32,554 nt of DNA, from NCBI GenBank assembly GCA_959605945.1, contig CAUHGY010000014.1:1-32554 (forward strand), read 5' to 3'. Below, piece by piece: positions 1-8,714 of the stretch. The notes beneath the pieces are model-generated. The model saw nothing but the letters and a program-made list of their open reading frames with translations, was not told where the DNA came from and ran no database searches. Each line of letters begins with the position of its first letter. The stretch's first letter is position 1. Made by a program: the position numbers and the translations under genes. This stretch comes from an uncultured Clostridia bacterium (GTDB taxonomy: Bacteria > Bacillota > Clostridia > Christensenellales > Borkfalkiaceae).

Positions 1-342
1 AATCAAATTCTGGCTGCCCCTCCCCAGAACTTATTCAACAATCTGTTCTCCGAGATCTTAAACTATATCGACGAGCATATCTGCGAAAAACTGACGCTTG
101 AAAAACTGTCCAAACAGTTTTATTCGTCAAGCTCGTGGCTGTCGCATTCGTTTAAGCAAAATCTCGGCATAAGCTGCATCAAATATATCAACACCAAGCG
201 CATTCTGGACGCGCAGCGTCTCATTCGACAGGGCTATCCGCCGACGGAAGTTTTTTACAGATACTCTTATACCGACTATTCCACTTTTTTCCGCCAGTAT
301 AAACAGGTGACGGGCCATTCCCCCGAACAGGATAAGGTCTGA
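1..342 (+). CDS. AraC-family transcriptional regulator, C-terminal part (5' truncated by window edge)
   Basis: The frame is open from base 1 to a TGA at 340-342 and gives 113 residues with no start, so the N-terminal sensor domain lies outside the window. The visible part is a two-helix-turn-helix AraC/XylS DNA-binding domain. The first unit includes LTLEKLSKQFYSSSSWLSHS and FKQNLGISCIKYI. The second includes the hallmark YSYTDYSTFFRQYKQVTGHS followed by a P, which is the usual end of the domain. Regulators of this family commonly sit beside sugar-utilisation operons and respond to an imported sugar. This one converges on the large minus-strand glycan operon and is the obvious candidate regulator, but that link is inferred from position only. 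The domain call is firm. Confidence 0.9.
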   Translation, partial: NQILAAPPQNLFNNLFSEILNYIDEHICEKLTLEKLSKQFYSSSSWLSHSFKQNLGISCIKYINTKRILDAQRLIRQGYPPTEVFYRYSYTDYSTFFRQYKQVTGHSPEQDKV

Positions 343-357
343 CCTTGCGGTTTTTCC

Positions 358-383
358 GCAAAAACAGGGGGCCGAGCCGCCTG
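358..383 (-). terminator. Rho-independent terminator candidate at the end of the glycan operon
   Basis: Read on the minus strand, the stem CAGG/CCTG continues through one mismatch into GGC/GCC with a short loop, and is followed at once by TTTTTG. It lies about 45 bases after the stop codon of the GH36 gene, the last gene of the minus block. A second small stem (TTGCGG/CCGCAA, 345-361) overlaps the T-run and may serve the convergent AraC gene. Confidence 0.55.
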
Positions 384-425
384 TACTTATACCTGCCGTT
401 ATTACGCCGCCGTGATTCTTTCCGC

Positions 426-2279
426 TTATCGTTCGGCGATAAATTTTACGGCAGCCGAACTGTGCGGTTTAAGCCTGAACGACAGTTTTCCGTTCTCCGT
501 ACGGTATTCTTCGCCGGTAAAAATATCGGCAAAAAATTCATATTTTCCGCCTAACAGCGCACATACGTCCGCCGTCACCGTCTTTTCGCCGTCCGACCAG
601 TTAAAAGCGAAAATCTGATGAGCGGATTTTTTATACCAAATTTCCGGAAGCGGATACTGCAGCAGTTCACACGGCCGTGCGGCTGTAAAGTCGGCATTAG
701 TCAGAGTTTTCGCAATGATATCCAGCCCTTTGCCGTTGAGCCGCGAAAGCCTGTCTCCCAGAAATACGGACGAACCGCTCATGAGAATAATGCTTGCCCA
801 GAATCTGGCTTCATCGTACGTAAACTCATCGCCCGCCAGCCAAAAGAATTCGTCTTTCGGCGCCTTCTGCCTGCAATAATTTTTGTAAGGGTTGGTAACG
901 TTCAGCGCTTCGCCGCCCCGACCGGTTTCCGGCCCGCGGACGACAAGATAGTCGAGATCGTTAAAATATAATCTGTTGTGCGCCGGATACTGCGGCAGAT
1001 AATATTCGGTGCATTTTTTTATATGCCCCCAAAAACTGTGTATGTCGAGTCCCGTGCGTCTCGAATCGACATACCCCGCTCCGACGCCGTAAGGCAAGCC
1101 GCACCCCATTATGTGCGCGCTTTCTCCGACGGTTTCGCGTATTATCTCTATAAGTTTACGCAAGGCGTCGTAATGCCCTGCGGTTTTGTCATAATAAAAA
1201 TCGGCTTGGGTAACGTAATTTAAAAAATCTATTTTATAAAACTCAAACCCGCAGTTTTTTAAAAACCCGAAAACGTCTTTCAGATATTTTTCGCTTGCGG
1301 GATGCGTAGGATCTATTACGTAAGCCCCCTCGAATAAAAAAGGATCGCCGTATTCGTTTCTGACGAGAATGTCGGATATTTTCCGCATCGCGGAAGCCGC
1401 ATTGGTGTTGACCCTTGCAGGCGCCGTCCAGATTCCCGCCTTCATCCCCTTATTTTTTATATAATCGCAGATCTTTTTCAGTCCGCATTTAATTCTTCCG
1501 TTTTCATACCAGTCGCCGTCCATCTGCTGCCAGCCGTTGTCTATGGCAATATATTCGATATGCTTCGACAGAACGGGATCTTCGGCTATAAACTCGGCAT
1601 TTTCTTTAATGCATTCGTCGCTTATATCGAAAGCGTAATAATCCCATGTGCTCCAACCGACAGGATGCCCGAACTCTCTTTCGGCAATATTTTCGGTCAT
1701 ACGGCCGACAGCTTCCGCGGCGGGAATCCCCGCAAAAATGCGCGTTTCTTCGGTAACGTATTCCCCCGCGTACGAGCGCGGAAATGCCGTTTCGCAATTT
1801 ACCGCCGTAAAATTCCCCGTAAACTCGTAACGGAATTCGGTGCGGAATTTCAGCGGGACAACGCTTGCGAACGTAACGGCGGAATTTTCTTTTCCCACCG
1901 ACAGATGATAGTTGCTTTTCCCGGATCCGCCCGCTTTAAATTTGTGCAAACCGCTTTCGAGTTCGCAGTTTGCCAAAACACGCGTGTTTCCGTCAGACGG
2001 AACCAGCACGGTAAATGCCGACGCCTTGAGAACAGTCGCGCAGGCGGCCGTAAGTTTCATGGACACGGACAAACCGTCCGTATGTTTTATAAAGTAAATT
2101 TCAACGCCGCAGATATCCGTGTTGCATTTAAGCGTCAGAACACTGCCGTTTGCGTTGACGTCCAATCCGCTGCAATTCTCCATGCCGAACTCGGCGCCGC
2201 TGTCTGAAACGACGCTGAAACCTTCATACCGCAGGGAAAGAAAATCTGAAATTAAGTTTTTTGCTCGGGATATTTCCAT
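426..2279 (-). CDS. GH36-type alpha-galactosidase-like glycoside hydrolase
   Basis: This is a 617-residue protein resembling the GH36 clan (alpha-galactosidases and relatives, retaining TIM-barrel enzymes). An N-terminal beta-rich domain (about 1-200) precedes the barrel, which opens with HPVGWSTWDYYAFD (205-218) and IAIDNGW (244-250). The expected nucleophile is Asp351 in FYKIDFLNY, and the expected acid/base is Asp412 in SRRTGLD. A small beta-sandwich closes the protein. The frame stays open 34 codons further upstream, but the ATG at 2279 has GGAG five bases before it and starts at the family-like MEISR, so I use that one. There is no signal peptide, so it should act in the cytoplasm on imported oligosaccharides. 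It is the last gene of the operon, separated from the previous one by a 182-base spacer with two hairpins. Specificity beyond GH36-like is not certain. Confidence 0.85.
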   Translation of the reverse strand: MEISRAKNLISDFLSLRYEGFSVVSDSGAEFGMENCSGLDVNANGSVLTLKCNTDICGVEIYFIKHTDGLSVSMKLTAACATVLKASAFTVLVPSDGNTRVLANCELESGLHKFKAGGSGKSNYHLSVGKENSAVTFASVVPLKFRTEFRYEFTGNFTAVNCETAFPRSYAGEYVTEETRIFAGIPAAEAVGRMTENIAEREFGHPVGWSTWDYYAFDISDECIKENAEFIAEDPVLSKHIEYIAIDNGWQQMDGDWYENGRIKCGLKKICDYIKNKGMKAGIWTAPARVNTNAASAMRKISDILVRNEYGDPFLFEGAYVIDPTHPASEKYLKDVFGFLKNCGFEFYKIDFLNYVTQADFYYDKTAGHYDALRKLIEIIRETVGESAHIMGCGLPYGVGAGYVDSRRTGLDIHSFWGHIKKCTEYYLPQYPAHNRLYFNDLDYLVVRGPETGRGGEALNVTNPYKNYCRQKAPKDEFFWLAGDEFTYDEARFWASIILMSGSSVFLGDRLSRLNGKGLDIIAKTLTNADFTAARPCELLQYPLPEIWYKKSAHQIFAFNWSDGEKTVTADVCALLGGKYEFFADIFTGEEYRTENGKLSFRLKPHSSAAVKFIAER

Positions 2280-2364
2280 AGTCACTCCGCGGGCATAGCA
2301 TTGCTTAAACGGCTTTTTCAAACCGCTTTCCGCTTTCTGCCTCCGCCTTTTTCTTCCTTTTCCG

Positions 2365-2398
2365 CACACAAGGCAAGGCATAGGCCTTGCCTTGTGTG
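2365..2398 (-). other. Perfect 15-bp intergenic hairpin without a U-tract
   Basis: The arm CACACAAGGCAAGGC is followed by the loop ATAG and the exact reverse complement of the arm. Neither strand has a T-run after the stem, so it is a poor intrinsic terminator. It lies in the leader of the GH36 gene, 86 bases before its start, downstream of the secreted GLUG-type gene. It could be an mRNA-stabilising or processing element that sets unequal levels of the two products, which is an inference. Confidence 0.6.
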
Positions 2399-2430
2399 TA
2401 AAAAGCGTTATTTCTTAATGTTGTTCCTTG

Positions 2431-2461
2431 CCGTTATTTCCGCTCTCCGCAGAAATTACGG
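2431..2461 (-). other. Imperfect hairpin directly after the GLUG-protein stop codon
   Basis: The minus-strand RNA would pair CCGT with ACGG and ATTTC with GAAAT, with two mismatches and a GGAGA loop. It begins one base after the TGA of the upstream gene. There is no T-run, so a 3'-end protecting structure is as likely as a terminator. Confidence 0.4.
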
Positions 2462-5305
2462 TCAGGAAAGAGTGTTGTTCTTCCACACAGGAATGTTGCC
2501 TTCTTCCACCGTCCAGCAGTCGTTGAACGAAGAATAATCGTTGTCGACGGCTATCATGGCAGCAGCGTCGTCGTAACGGGTAACGCCGCTGAAAACCTTT
2601 TCAACCCCTTCGGCATCATATGAAGGTGCGGTCTTGGAGATGAGATAGCAGTCGCTCATTCCGGCATAACCGCCTTCGACAGTGAACGAATTGTATCCGA
2701 GGAACGCTCCGCCGCAGGCAATCTGTTCCGCTTCGGCTTTATCGTAAACCACGATTATGTTTTTCGCGAACGCGTTAAGCTCGTACACTACCCCTAAGAA
2801 ATTATTGGTTTCTTCGGATACTTCCACATAGATATTCTCTATCACGGGGATGGGATATCCGCCCGCAGGACCCGCGTTTCTGACCGCGCGTAAGCCAAGC
2901 GCCGACGAATTGTCGGCAGTAAGATTGATGAGGCCGAGGTTTCTTATCGCCGCGCACGCCTGTATCTCGTAACCGAAGAGACCGCCGTCGTGATTTGTAG
3001 GCGGCGTCTGTCCGGGGGTAACCTGTGCCGTCGTTGATACGTCGGCATTGAAAATAGAATAGCCTTTGCCGTCGAAAATACCCCAGAATTTTGTGTAACC
3101 GCCTTTATACAGCGCCTGACCGGCTGCGTCAATATTTCCGCCGAGAATATAATAACCGTAATCTTCTTTTGCAATATGTCCGTAGCCGAGAACCTCCGCG
3201 AGATCTGCGCCGTCGTAAATTATCTTGCTGTATACTTTTACGTTGGTGAGGCTGTAAGAGCTTCCGTCGTTTAAGCGGAAAATAAAGTTAAAACTTGAAA
3301 ACTCGTCGTCGGTCATCGCTCTCTTGGCGGTAAACGAAGTTCCGTCAACCGTCAGCGTGAGCGTTTCTTCCGTCCTGATTTCGGTGGTAGGTCCTGTGGT
3401 GGCGTTCTTCAAAGTCATTTCGGGCATAACGCCGTCTGCTATATCGATTTCTTTACCGCCGATTTCAAACTTCACAACGTCGTCCATGGTGAAGGGAAGT
3501 CCGCTAAGGTCAAGCGTTTTTTCGGAAATATCGTAAGTTCTCAAAGTATCGTCTTCGGTAATTATCTCTATTGCGTCTGCGTATTTCCATTCGGGAACGC
3601 CTTTATCGAACTTCCAGTAATCGCCGTTAAAGGTGTCGTAAGAATTTTCGTCTGCCAGCATCTGAGCATAGCTCGTATAACGGGTGACGCCGGGAATTTC
3701 TTTTTCGGTGCTGCCGTCCCAGGTTGTGGGCGTCTGAGACACTACGTAAACGTCTGTAAAGACACCGCTGGAGCTGGGATCACAAAGCGAACCGCAAGTT
3801 GCGTTAGCCTCTTTCACGGCATAATTTACCACCACGTTTTTCATGAAAGTGTGGGCGTATCTCGCGACGCCGAAGAAGCTAGCCGTCTGCGTAGAAGGCT
3901 CTACGTACACGTTCTCGATCAGCGGACGGGGAGATTCATTCGCTCCGGTTATGGAAGGAACTTCTCCGCAATGAGCAGCTATAGCCGCCCCGAGCGTTGC
4001 GGTAAAATCGGTAACCCCGAGATTTCTGACGGCGGCATGCGCCCTGAGATGGCCGAAAAGCGAACCGTTCATATAATCTTTATCGGTGGAAGAAAGATTT
4101 GCCCCCGATATGGTGTAGCCCCTGCCGTCGAAAATGCCGTAGAAATCGTAAACAAGTTTATTGTCTCCGACTATGGCAAGGTCGGACGCGTCTATATTGT
4201 TCGCCAGGATATAATACCCTGCGTCTCTGTAATACCCGCCGACAAAATCCACGCTCGGATTTTCACCCGAAACGACGGCATCGTTGCCGATTACCGATTC
4301 AAGTTCTTCGGGCGTGTCGATTATCTTGCTGTATGCCTTAACGTCGGTAAGTCTGAAAACAAGCCCGTCATTCAGAACAAACGTCACCGAAAAACCTGAA
4401 AATTCCTTTTCCCCGTCGTTCCTGGTGGCGAAAAATTCGCTGTCGCCCAAAGTGAGTTTAATGGTTTCCGTGGAATTATGGGTCAGGTTTGCGGAAGACG
4501 TCCAGTTTTTGATGACTATTTCGGGCTGTTCTCCGCCGGCAATATCCACCGTTTCTTCGCCCATTTTAAGCGTTTTTATGTCGCCCATACCGAAAGGCAG
4601 TCCGCTTAAATCTATTGTGACGTCGGAAGCGTCGTAAGTTCTCGGCGTGCTGTCCGTAACGGGGAAAGCTTCGGTTCCGAAACCTTTGACTATATCGGAA
4701 GCTACAGGAGATCCGTCGACAATACCGTCTCCGTAAACCTGCATGAACAAAGCCTTGTCTTCTTCGGAAGCCGTATCGTCGAGATAGAACGCGCTCGCTA
4801 AATCGGAAAGGCTCTTTTTAAGTTCGGGATTGACAGCGTAAACATAGTTGCCTTCGCCGTCCTTGACATAGCCTACGCAAGTGAATTCTCTGTCGATATT
4901 CGCGGCTTTAATGTCGACAATGCTGGCTCTCGCCTCATACAGACCCGTTTCCGCGCCGCCGTCGCCGACCTGACGGTAGATTTTCTCGGGGTTGCCGACT
5001 ATCGATATCTTTTCCGTCACATCGTTTGCAATGTCCGTATAATCTCCGCCGAGAGCTTCAAGATAAGTATAAGGGAAGATGTAGAAGCCGTAACCGTTCT
5101 CGGTGGCAAGAGCGTAAGTGGAGTCGTCCATTTCCGCATAAAAGCGCATTCCGGACTTGTCCAGTCTGAGGCTGACTTCGCTGCTCATCGTAAAATCGCC
5201 GGCCGCCTTAGCGGTATATCCTCCGACGGCAAAACCGAAAAGCAGGCAGAGCGATGCCAGCGCAGCAAGTAAAAGAAGCATAAAATTGCGTTTGGTTTTC
5301 AACAT
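2462..5305 (-). CDS. Secreted two-module GLUG-type (beta-helix-like) protein
   Basis: This is a 947-residue protein. I start at ATG 5305, where AAGGAGGAG lies 5-6 bases upstream and the product begins with a clear signal peptide (MLKTKRNF, then a hydrophobic run to about 28 and a cut near TAKAA). Residues 37-200 form a domain I do not recognise (GMRFYAEM, FYIFPYTYLEALGG). Two related modules follow, at about 215-573 and 578-947. Each opens with DLSGLPF and a D-[IV] strand, continues with a YxxTDVKxYSKII-like segment, and then has GLUG-like turns (FYGIFDGRGYTISGANLS, FWGIFDGKGYSIFNADVS, SLFG/GLFG plus RNLG). Each ends in a W-x-F-x-KG-x-P-E-W-K or CWTVEEGNIPVWKN motif. GLUG repeats occur in surface adhesins and M26-type proteins. 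No LPXTG, SLH or membrane anchor is visible. It probably handles or binds polymer at the surface, but its function is unknown. Confidence 0.8.
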   Translation of the reverse strand: MLKTKRNFMLLLLAALASLCLLFGFAVGGYTAKAAGDFTMSSEVSLRLDKSGMRFYAEMDDSTYALATENGYGFYIFPYTYLEALGGDYTDIANDVTEKISIVGNPEKIYRQVGDGGAETGLYEARASIVDIKAANIDREFTCVGYVKDGEGNYVYAVNPELKKSLSDLASAFYLDDTASEEDKALFMQVYGDGIVDGSPVASDIVKGFGTEAFPVTDSTPRTYDASDVTIDLSGLPFGMGDIKTLKMGEETVDIAGGEQPEIVIKNWTSSANLTHNSTETIKLTLGDSEFFATRNDGEKEFSGFSVTFVLNDGLVFRLTDVKAYSKIIDTPEELESVIGNDAVVSGENPSVDFVGGYYRDAGYYILANNIDASDLAIVGDNKLVYDFYGIFDGRGYTISGANLSSTDKDYMNGSLFGHLRAHAAVRNLGVTDFTATLGAAIAAHCGEVPSITGANESPRPLIENVYVEPSTQTASFFGVARYAHTFMKNVVVNYAVKEANATCGSLCDPSSSGVFTDVYVVSQTPTTWDGSTEKEIPGVTRYTSYAQMLADENSYDTFNGDYWKFDKGVPEWKYADAIEIITEDDTLRTYDISEKTLDLSGLPFTMDDVVKFEIGGKEIDIADGVMPEMTLKNATTGPTTEIRTEETLTLTVDGTSFTAKRAMTDDEFSSFNFIFRLNDGSSYSLTNVKVYSKIIYDGADLAEVLGYGHIAKEDYGYYILGGNIDAAGQALYKGGYTKFWGIFDGKGYSIFNADVSTTAQVTPGQTPPTNHDGGLFGYEIQACAAIRNLGLINLTADNSSALGLRAVRNAGPAGGYPIPVIENIYVEVSEETNNFLGVVYELNAFAKNIIVVYDKAEAEQIACGGAFLGYNSFTVEGGYAGMSDCYLISKTAPSYDAEGVEKVFSGVTRYDDAAAMIAVDNDYSSFNDCWTVEEGNIPVWKNNTLS

Positions 5306-5318
5306 ACTCTTCTCCTCC

Positions 5319-5453
5319 TTACTCGGTCCAGGTGATGTCGCTGCCGTCGTTTTCGAAATTGGAAACGGCCAGAACATCGGCAACACTGTATCCGCATAAG
5401 ACCAATTCCGCGGTTTTATACGGCTTTTTTGTCTTGTTATCGTTGTTTATCAT
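5319..5453 (-). CDS. Small 44-residue protein, translationally coupled to the GLUG gene
   Basis: A short ORF starts at ATG 5453 (MINNDNKTKKPYK...) and stops with TAA at 5319-5321. An AGGGGG Shine-Dalgarno lies about 9 bases before the ATG. Its stop codon abuts the AAGGAGGAG that serves the 947-residue secreted protein, whose ATG is only 13 bases away, so coupled translation is likely. The N-terminus is basic (KTKKPYK). The middle is ELVLCGYSVADVLAVS with a single Cys20. The C-terminal half is acidic and ends in DITWTE. There is no signal peptide or membrane helix. I do not recognise a named family. The basic 'KPY'-like start, hydrophobic 'E-x-V...DVL' core and acidic tail recall short hypothetical proteins common in gut Clostridia, but that is an impression from memory. 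Confidence 0.65.
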   Translation of the reverse strand: MINNDNKTKKPYKTAELVLCGYSVADVLAVSNFENDGSDITWTE

Positions 5454-5483
5454 AATAATAAACCCCCTGAAATAATTTTTACC

Positions 5484-5515
5484 CGGCGGGACAGTTTTTT
5501 CATCTCCTGCCGCCG
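5484..5515 (-). other. Hairpin in the leader of the 44-residue gene
   Basis: CGGCGG at 5484-5489 pairs with CCGCCG at 5510-5515, with an inner CAG/CTG. It lies between the stop of the GLUG lipoprotein gene and the Shine-Dalgarno of the small ORF. There is no clean U-tract on the minus strand, so it is more likely a processing, stability or attenuation element than a strong terminator. Confidence 0.4.
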
Positions 5516-5526
5516 ATATTTGCTTT

Positions 5527-8500
5527 TTATACGGTTTGATTTTTCCACACGGGAATACCGCTTTCTTCCACCGTCCAGCAATCGTTGAACGAAGAGTAAT
5601 CGTTATCGCCGTCAGCTATCATTTCATCCACCGTTTTATAACCGAATATTCCCGCTATGACGAACTCTTCGCCGTCGTTATCGTAACAGGGCGCTGTTTT
5701 GGAGATGAGATAGCAGTTGCTTGCCGCTCCCACGCCTCCTTCTTGTAAAAAGGAGTTTTTACCGATAAAAGCGCCGCCTTGTGCAATTTTTTCTTCGCTA
5801 ACACAGTCATATTTTATTATGACGTTCTCAATATAGGCATTTGCTTCGTTGAACGCACCGAAGAAATTTGTCGTTTCGGCAGAAGGTTCTATGTAAACGT
5901 TTTCGATAAGCGGAGTGGGATAACCGCCCGCAGGACCTGCGTTTCTCGCCGTGCGGAAACTTATAGCGGGCGAACCGTTCGAAGTTACGTTTATGAGCGC
6001 CAGATTTCTGACGGCGGCACAGGCGTCTAATTCATACCCGAACAGACCGCCGTCTTGCGAACCCCATGCCGAACCCGGCACGAAGGCTTCCGTGGCGGAA
6101 ACGTTTGCGTTGGATATTGCATGTCCCCTTCCGTCGAATATGCCCCAGAATTTATACCCGCCTTCGCTGGTCGAACCTTTACTTGCGCCTGCAAATACTA
6201 TACCGGTCGCGTCAATGTCATCTCCCAGAATATAATATCCGTAATCAGCGGTTTTCTTAACGTTCGCCGCGCCGAGCACCGCGTCAAGATCTTCGGCTGT
6301 GTTTATAATTTTACTGTATACTTTAACGTTGGTCAGTTCGTAAACGGTGCCGTCGTCAAGACTCAACGAAAACGCGACGCCGCTGAAATCTTTATCTGCC
6401 ATCGTTCTCGTCGCCAGTACTTCCGTATCCCCGACGATAAGTTTTATTTTCTCTTCCGTGCGATTGCCGCCGGTAGGACCGGTAGAAAAGTTCATCACCG
6501 TCATATCCGGCAGAACACCGTCACTGACAACAAAATCGGTATTGCCGATTCTGATCTTCGTCACGTCGGCAACGGTAAACGGCAACCCCGAAAGATCGAG
6601 CGTTTTCGTGGATACGTCGTAATTTCTTGCAGTACCGTCAACAACGGATATAACCACGCCTTCGGACTGCTTCCATTCGGGAATACCTTTCTCGAAAGAC
6701 CAATACTCGGAATTAAAAGTATCGAAAGAAAGTTCCGCATCTATCATTGCGGCAAAAGTATCGAATCTTGTAACCCCTTCATGGGTGAGTTCCTGCCCGT
6801 TTACCCAAACCAAAGGCGTTCTCGACACAACGTAGTTATCCGAATAAATTTTTGCCGCTGCTTCACCGCTGGAAAAATCAGAGAATGAACCGAAATATTC
6901 ATTTCTTTCGTCAACGCCGTAGTTTACGACGGTATTTCTGATTTTAAGATTGGCATATCTGACTATTCCGAAGAAGTTTTCGGTGTCCGCCGACGGCTGA
7001 ACGTAGACGTTTTCTACGATCGGAACAGGCCAGCCTTCCCCCGAAAGAGCGGGAGCCCCGCCGCCGTAATGAGCAATCGCCGCACCGCACACTGCTTTGC
7101 AGTTTATGATGCCCAAGTTCCTGACAGCCGCATGTCCCTGCATGTTACCGAAAAGCGAACCGTTAGTGAACGCATCGTCGGTACATCCCACATCGGCATT
7201 GGATATGCTGTATCCGCAACCGTCGAATATACCGTAAAAATGATATACCTGCTTATTATTTCCTTTAAACGTAATGCCCGCGGCGTCAATGTTATCGGCA
7301 AGAACGTAATATCCGCCGTCTTTATAAAAGCCGCCTTCTTGCCACACGCTGCTGTTGTTGCCCGATGCAATCCCTTCGTTTCCGAGAACTGCGGCAAGAT
7401 CTTCGGGCGAATCGATAATCAGCGTGTATATTTTTACGTCGGTAAAATTATATATGCTGTCTTCAAGATAGATTTTTAAATTAACGGTTTCAAAGTCCTT
7501 GGCTCCGGCGGCTCTCTCTATGTCCACGGTTTCGTCCGTGCCGTCGAAGAAAAGCCGCAGCGTTTCTGCATCCGAATGCGTCAGCGTGCCCGAAGTAGTG
7601 TAGTTTTTAAGAGTGATTTCGGGAAAAACGCCGTTTTTCGCTTCTGCCGTTACGCCGTTGATTTCTATTTTATCAAGCTTGCTGAGGTCGAGATCCGATA
7701 CTTCGCTTTCAAAGCTGTTGTCCATGGTGAAGAGAGTGGCAGGACTGTCTACCGTCGCTTCGGGACGGAGAACGTTGACCGTGAATGAGGAGGTATAGGG
7801 TGTTTCAGCCTCTCCGTCGTCGTAAGTAAGCGTCACTTCGGTGGCTCCGCAGGCCTTGGAAGTGAACGCCGCGCCGTCATATCTGACAATCGCTTCATCC
7901 GTCACGTCAACGTTTATAACTGCATTTTCGACTTCGTTGCCGTTCTTGACCGCTTTGAACTCGCATGCTAACTCATTGACGAAAGTCTGCCCGTAAAATT
8001 CTTCGTAAAGATACAGATTGACATCCGAAAGAGCCTGCCCGTTGACGGTAAAATAGAAATCTTCGGAAATCGTAAGGTCAAATTCTTTTACCAACGTCGG
8101 AGTGCTCTCGGCGGTCACGCCGCGCCAATCGGCGGCCACGCTGAACGAGATTTCTCCCGTTTTCTTGGGGAGCAAAGTCAGAATACCGCCGTCGATTTCA
8201 TAATCGAAATATTCTTCGGTGCCTTCGCCGCTGAGAGAAAGCGTTTCGTCCGTATAGTCGCTGCCGTTATAAGCAACGTTGAAGCTTATATCGAAGGCAT
8301 TTTCGGTCAGAATCGTCAGCGAATCGTTGGCGTTGCTTTCGAGTTCGGGAACATATCCGCCCAGGCCGACGTTTACCGTGCAGCTGTCAGACGCTTCCCC
8401 GAAAGATGCGGTCACCGTGGCCGATCCTATCTTTTTGCCCACGACCACGCCGTCTTCAACCGTAACGACGCTTTCATCGCTGCTTGACCAGGTAAGATTG

Positions 8501-8694
8501 CGGCTTTCAAAACCGCTCGTCTCTGCGTGAATGGTATAATTTTCATCAAGAACCACATTTTCAACGTCGTTACGGAGAGTTACCGAGTAGGTCGGGTCCG
8601 AGGGCTCGTCTCCGCCGCACCCGACGAAAGCAAACGACGATACAGCAAAGAGAGTTACCAGGCTCAATATCGCCCATTGTTTGAATTTACTCAT
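5527..8694 (-). CDS. Lipoprotein with Big_2-like Ig domain and two GLUG-type modules
   Basis: This is a 1055-residue protein. I use the ATG at 8694 (MSKFKQ) because the ATG four codons upstream lies right on the GAAGGA ribosome site. A lipoprotein signal ends in FVGC, giving lipid-anchored Cys26. Residues about 37-110 form a bacterial Ig-like group-2 domain (WSSSDESVVTV, VVGKKIGSATVTASF). Further beta-sandwich sequence runs to about 310. Two modules follow (about 315-676 and 685-1055) that match, in the same order, the two modules of the 947-residue protein: FYGIFDGCGYSISNADV with SLFG, then FWGIFDGRGHAISNANV with GLFGYE and RNAGPAGGYP. The C-terminus CWTVEESGIPVWKN is also shared. The two proteins are therefore paralogues with different N-termini, one lipid-anchored and one apparently released. 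A surface glycan-binding role is inferred from the operon. Confidence 0.82.
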   Translation of the reverse strand: MSKFKQWAILSLVTLFAVSSFAFVGCGGDEPSDPTYSVTLRNDVENVVLDENYTIHAETSGFESRNLTWSSSDESVVTVEDGVVVGKKIGSATVTASFGEASDSCTVNVGLGGYVPELESNANDSLTILTENAFDISFNVAYNGSDYTDETLSLSGEGTEEYFDYEIDGGILTLLPKKTGEISFSVAADWRGVTAESTPTLVKEFDLTISEDFYFTVNGQALSDVNLYLYEEFYGQTFVNELACEFKAVKNGNEVENAVINVDVTDEAIVRYDGAAFTSKACGATEVTLTYDDGEAETPYTSSFTVNVLRPEATVDSPATLFTMDNSFESEVSDLDLSKLDKIEINGVTAEAKNGVFPEITLKNYTTSGTLTHSDAETLRLFFDGTDETVDIERAAGAKDFETVNLKIYLEDSIYNFTDVKIYTLIIDSPEDLAAVLGNEGIASGNNSSVWQEGGFYKDGGYYVLADNIDAAGITFKGNNKQVYHFYGIFDGCGYSISNADVGCTDDAFTNGSLFGNMQGHAAVRNLGIINCKAVCGAAIAHYGGGAPALSGEGWPVPIVENVYVQPSADTENFFGIVRYANLKIRNTVVNYGVDERNEYFGSFSDFSSGEAAAKIYSDNYVVSRTPLVWVNGQELTHEGVTRFDTFAAMIDAELSFDTFNSEYWSFEKGIPEWKQSEGVVISVVDGTARNYDVSTKTLDLSGLPFTVADVTKIRIGNTDFVVSDGVLPDMTVMNFSTGPTGGNRTEEKIKLIVGDTEVLATRTMADKDFSGVAFSLSLDDGTVYELTNVKVYSKIINTAEDLDAVLGAANVKKTADYGYYILGDDIDATGIVFAGASKGSTSEGGYKFWGIFDGRGHAISNANVSATEAFVPGSAWGSQDGGLFGYELDACAAVRNLALINVTSNGSPAISFRTARNAGPAGGYPTPLIENVYIEPSAETTNFFGAFNEANAYIENVIIKYDCVSEEKIAQGGAFIGKNSFLQEGGVGAASNCYLISKTAPCYDNDGEEFVIAGIFGYKTVDEMIADGDNDYSSFNDCWTVEESGIPVWKNQTV

Positions 8695-8714
8695 CGAGAT
8701 TTCCATCCTTCAAT

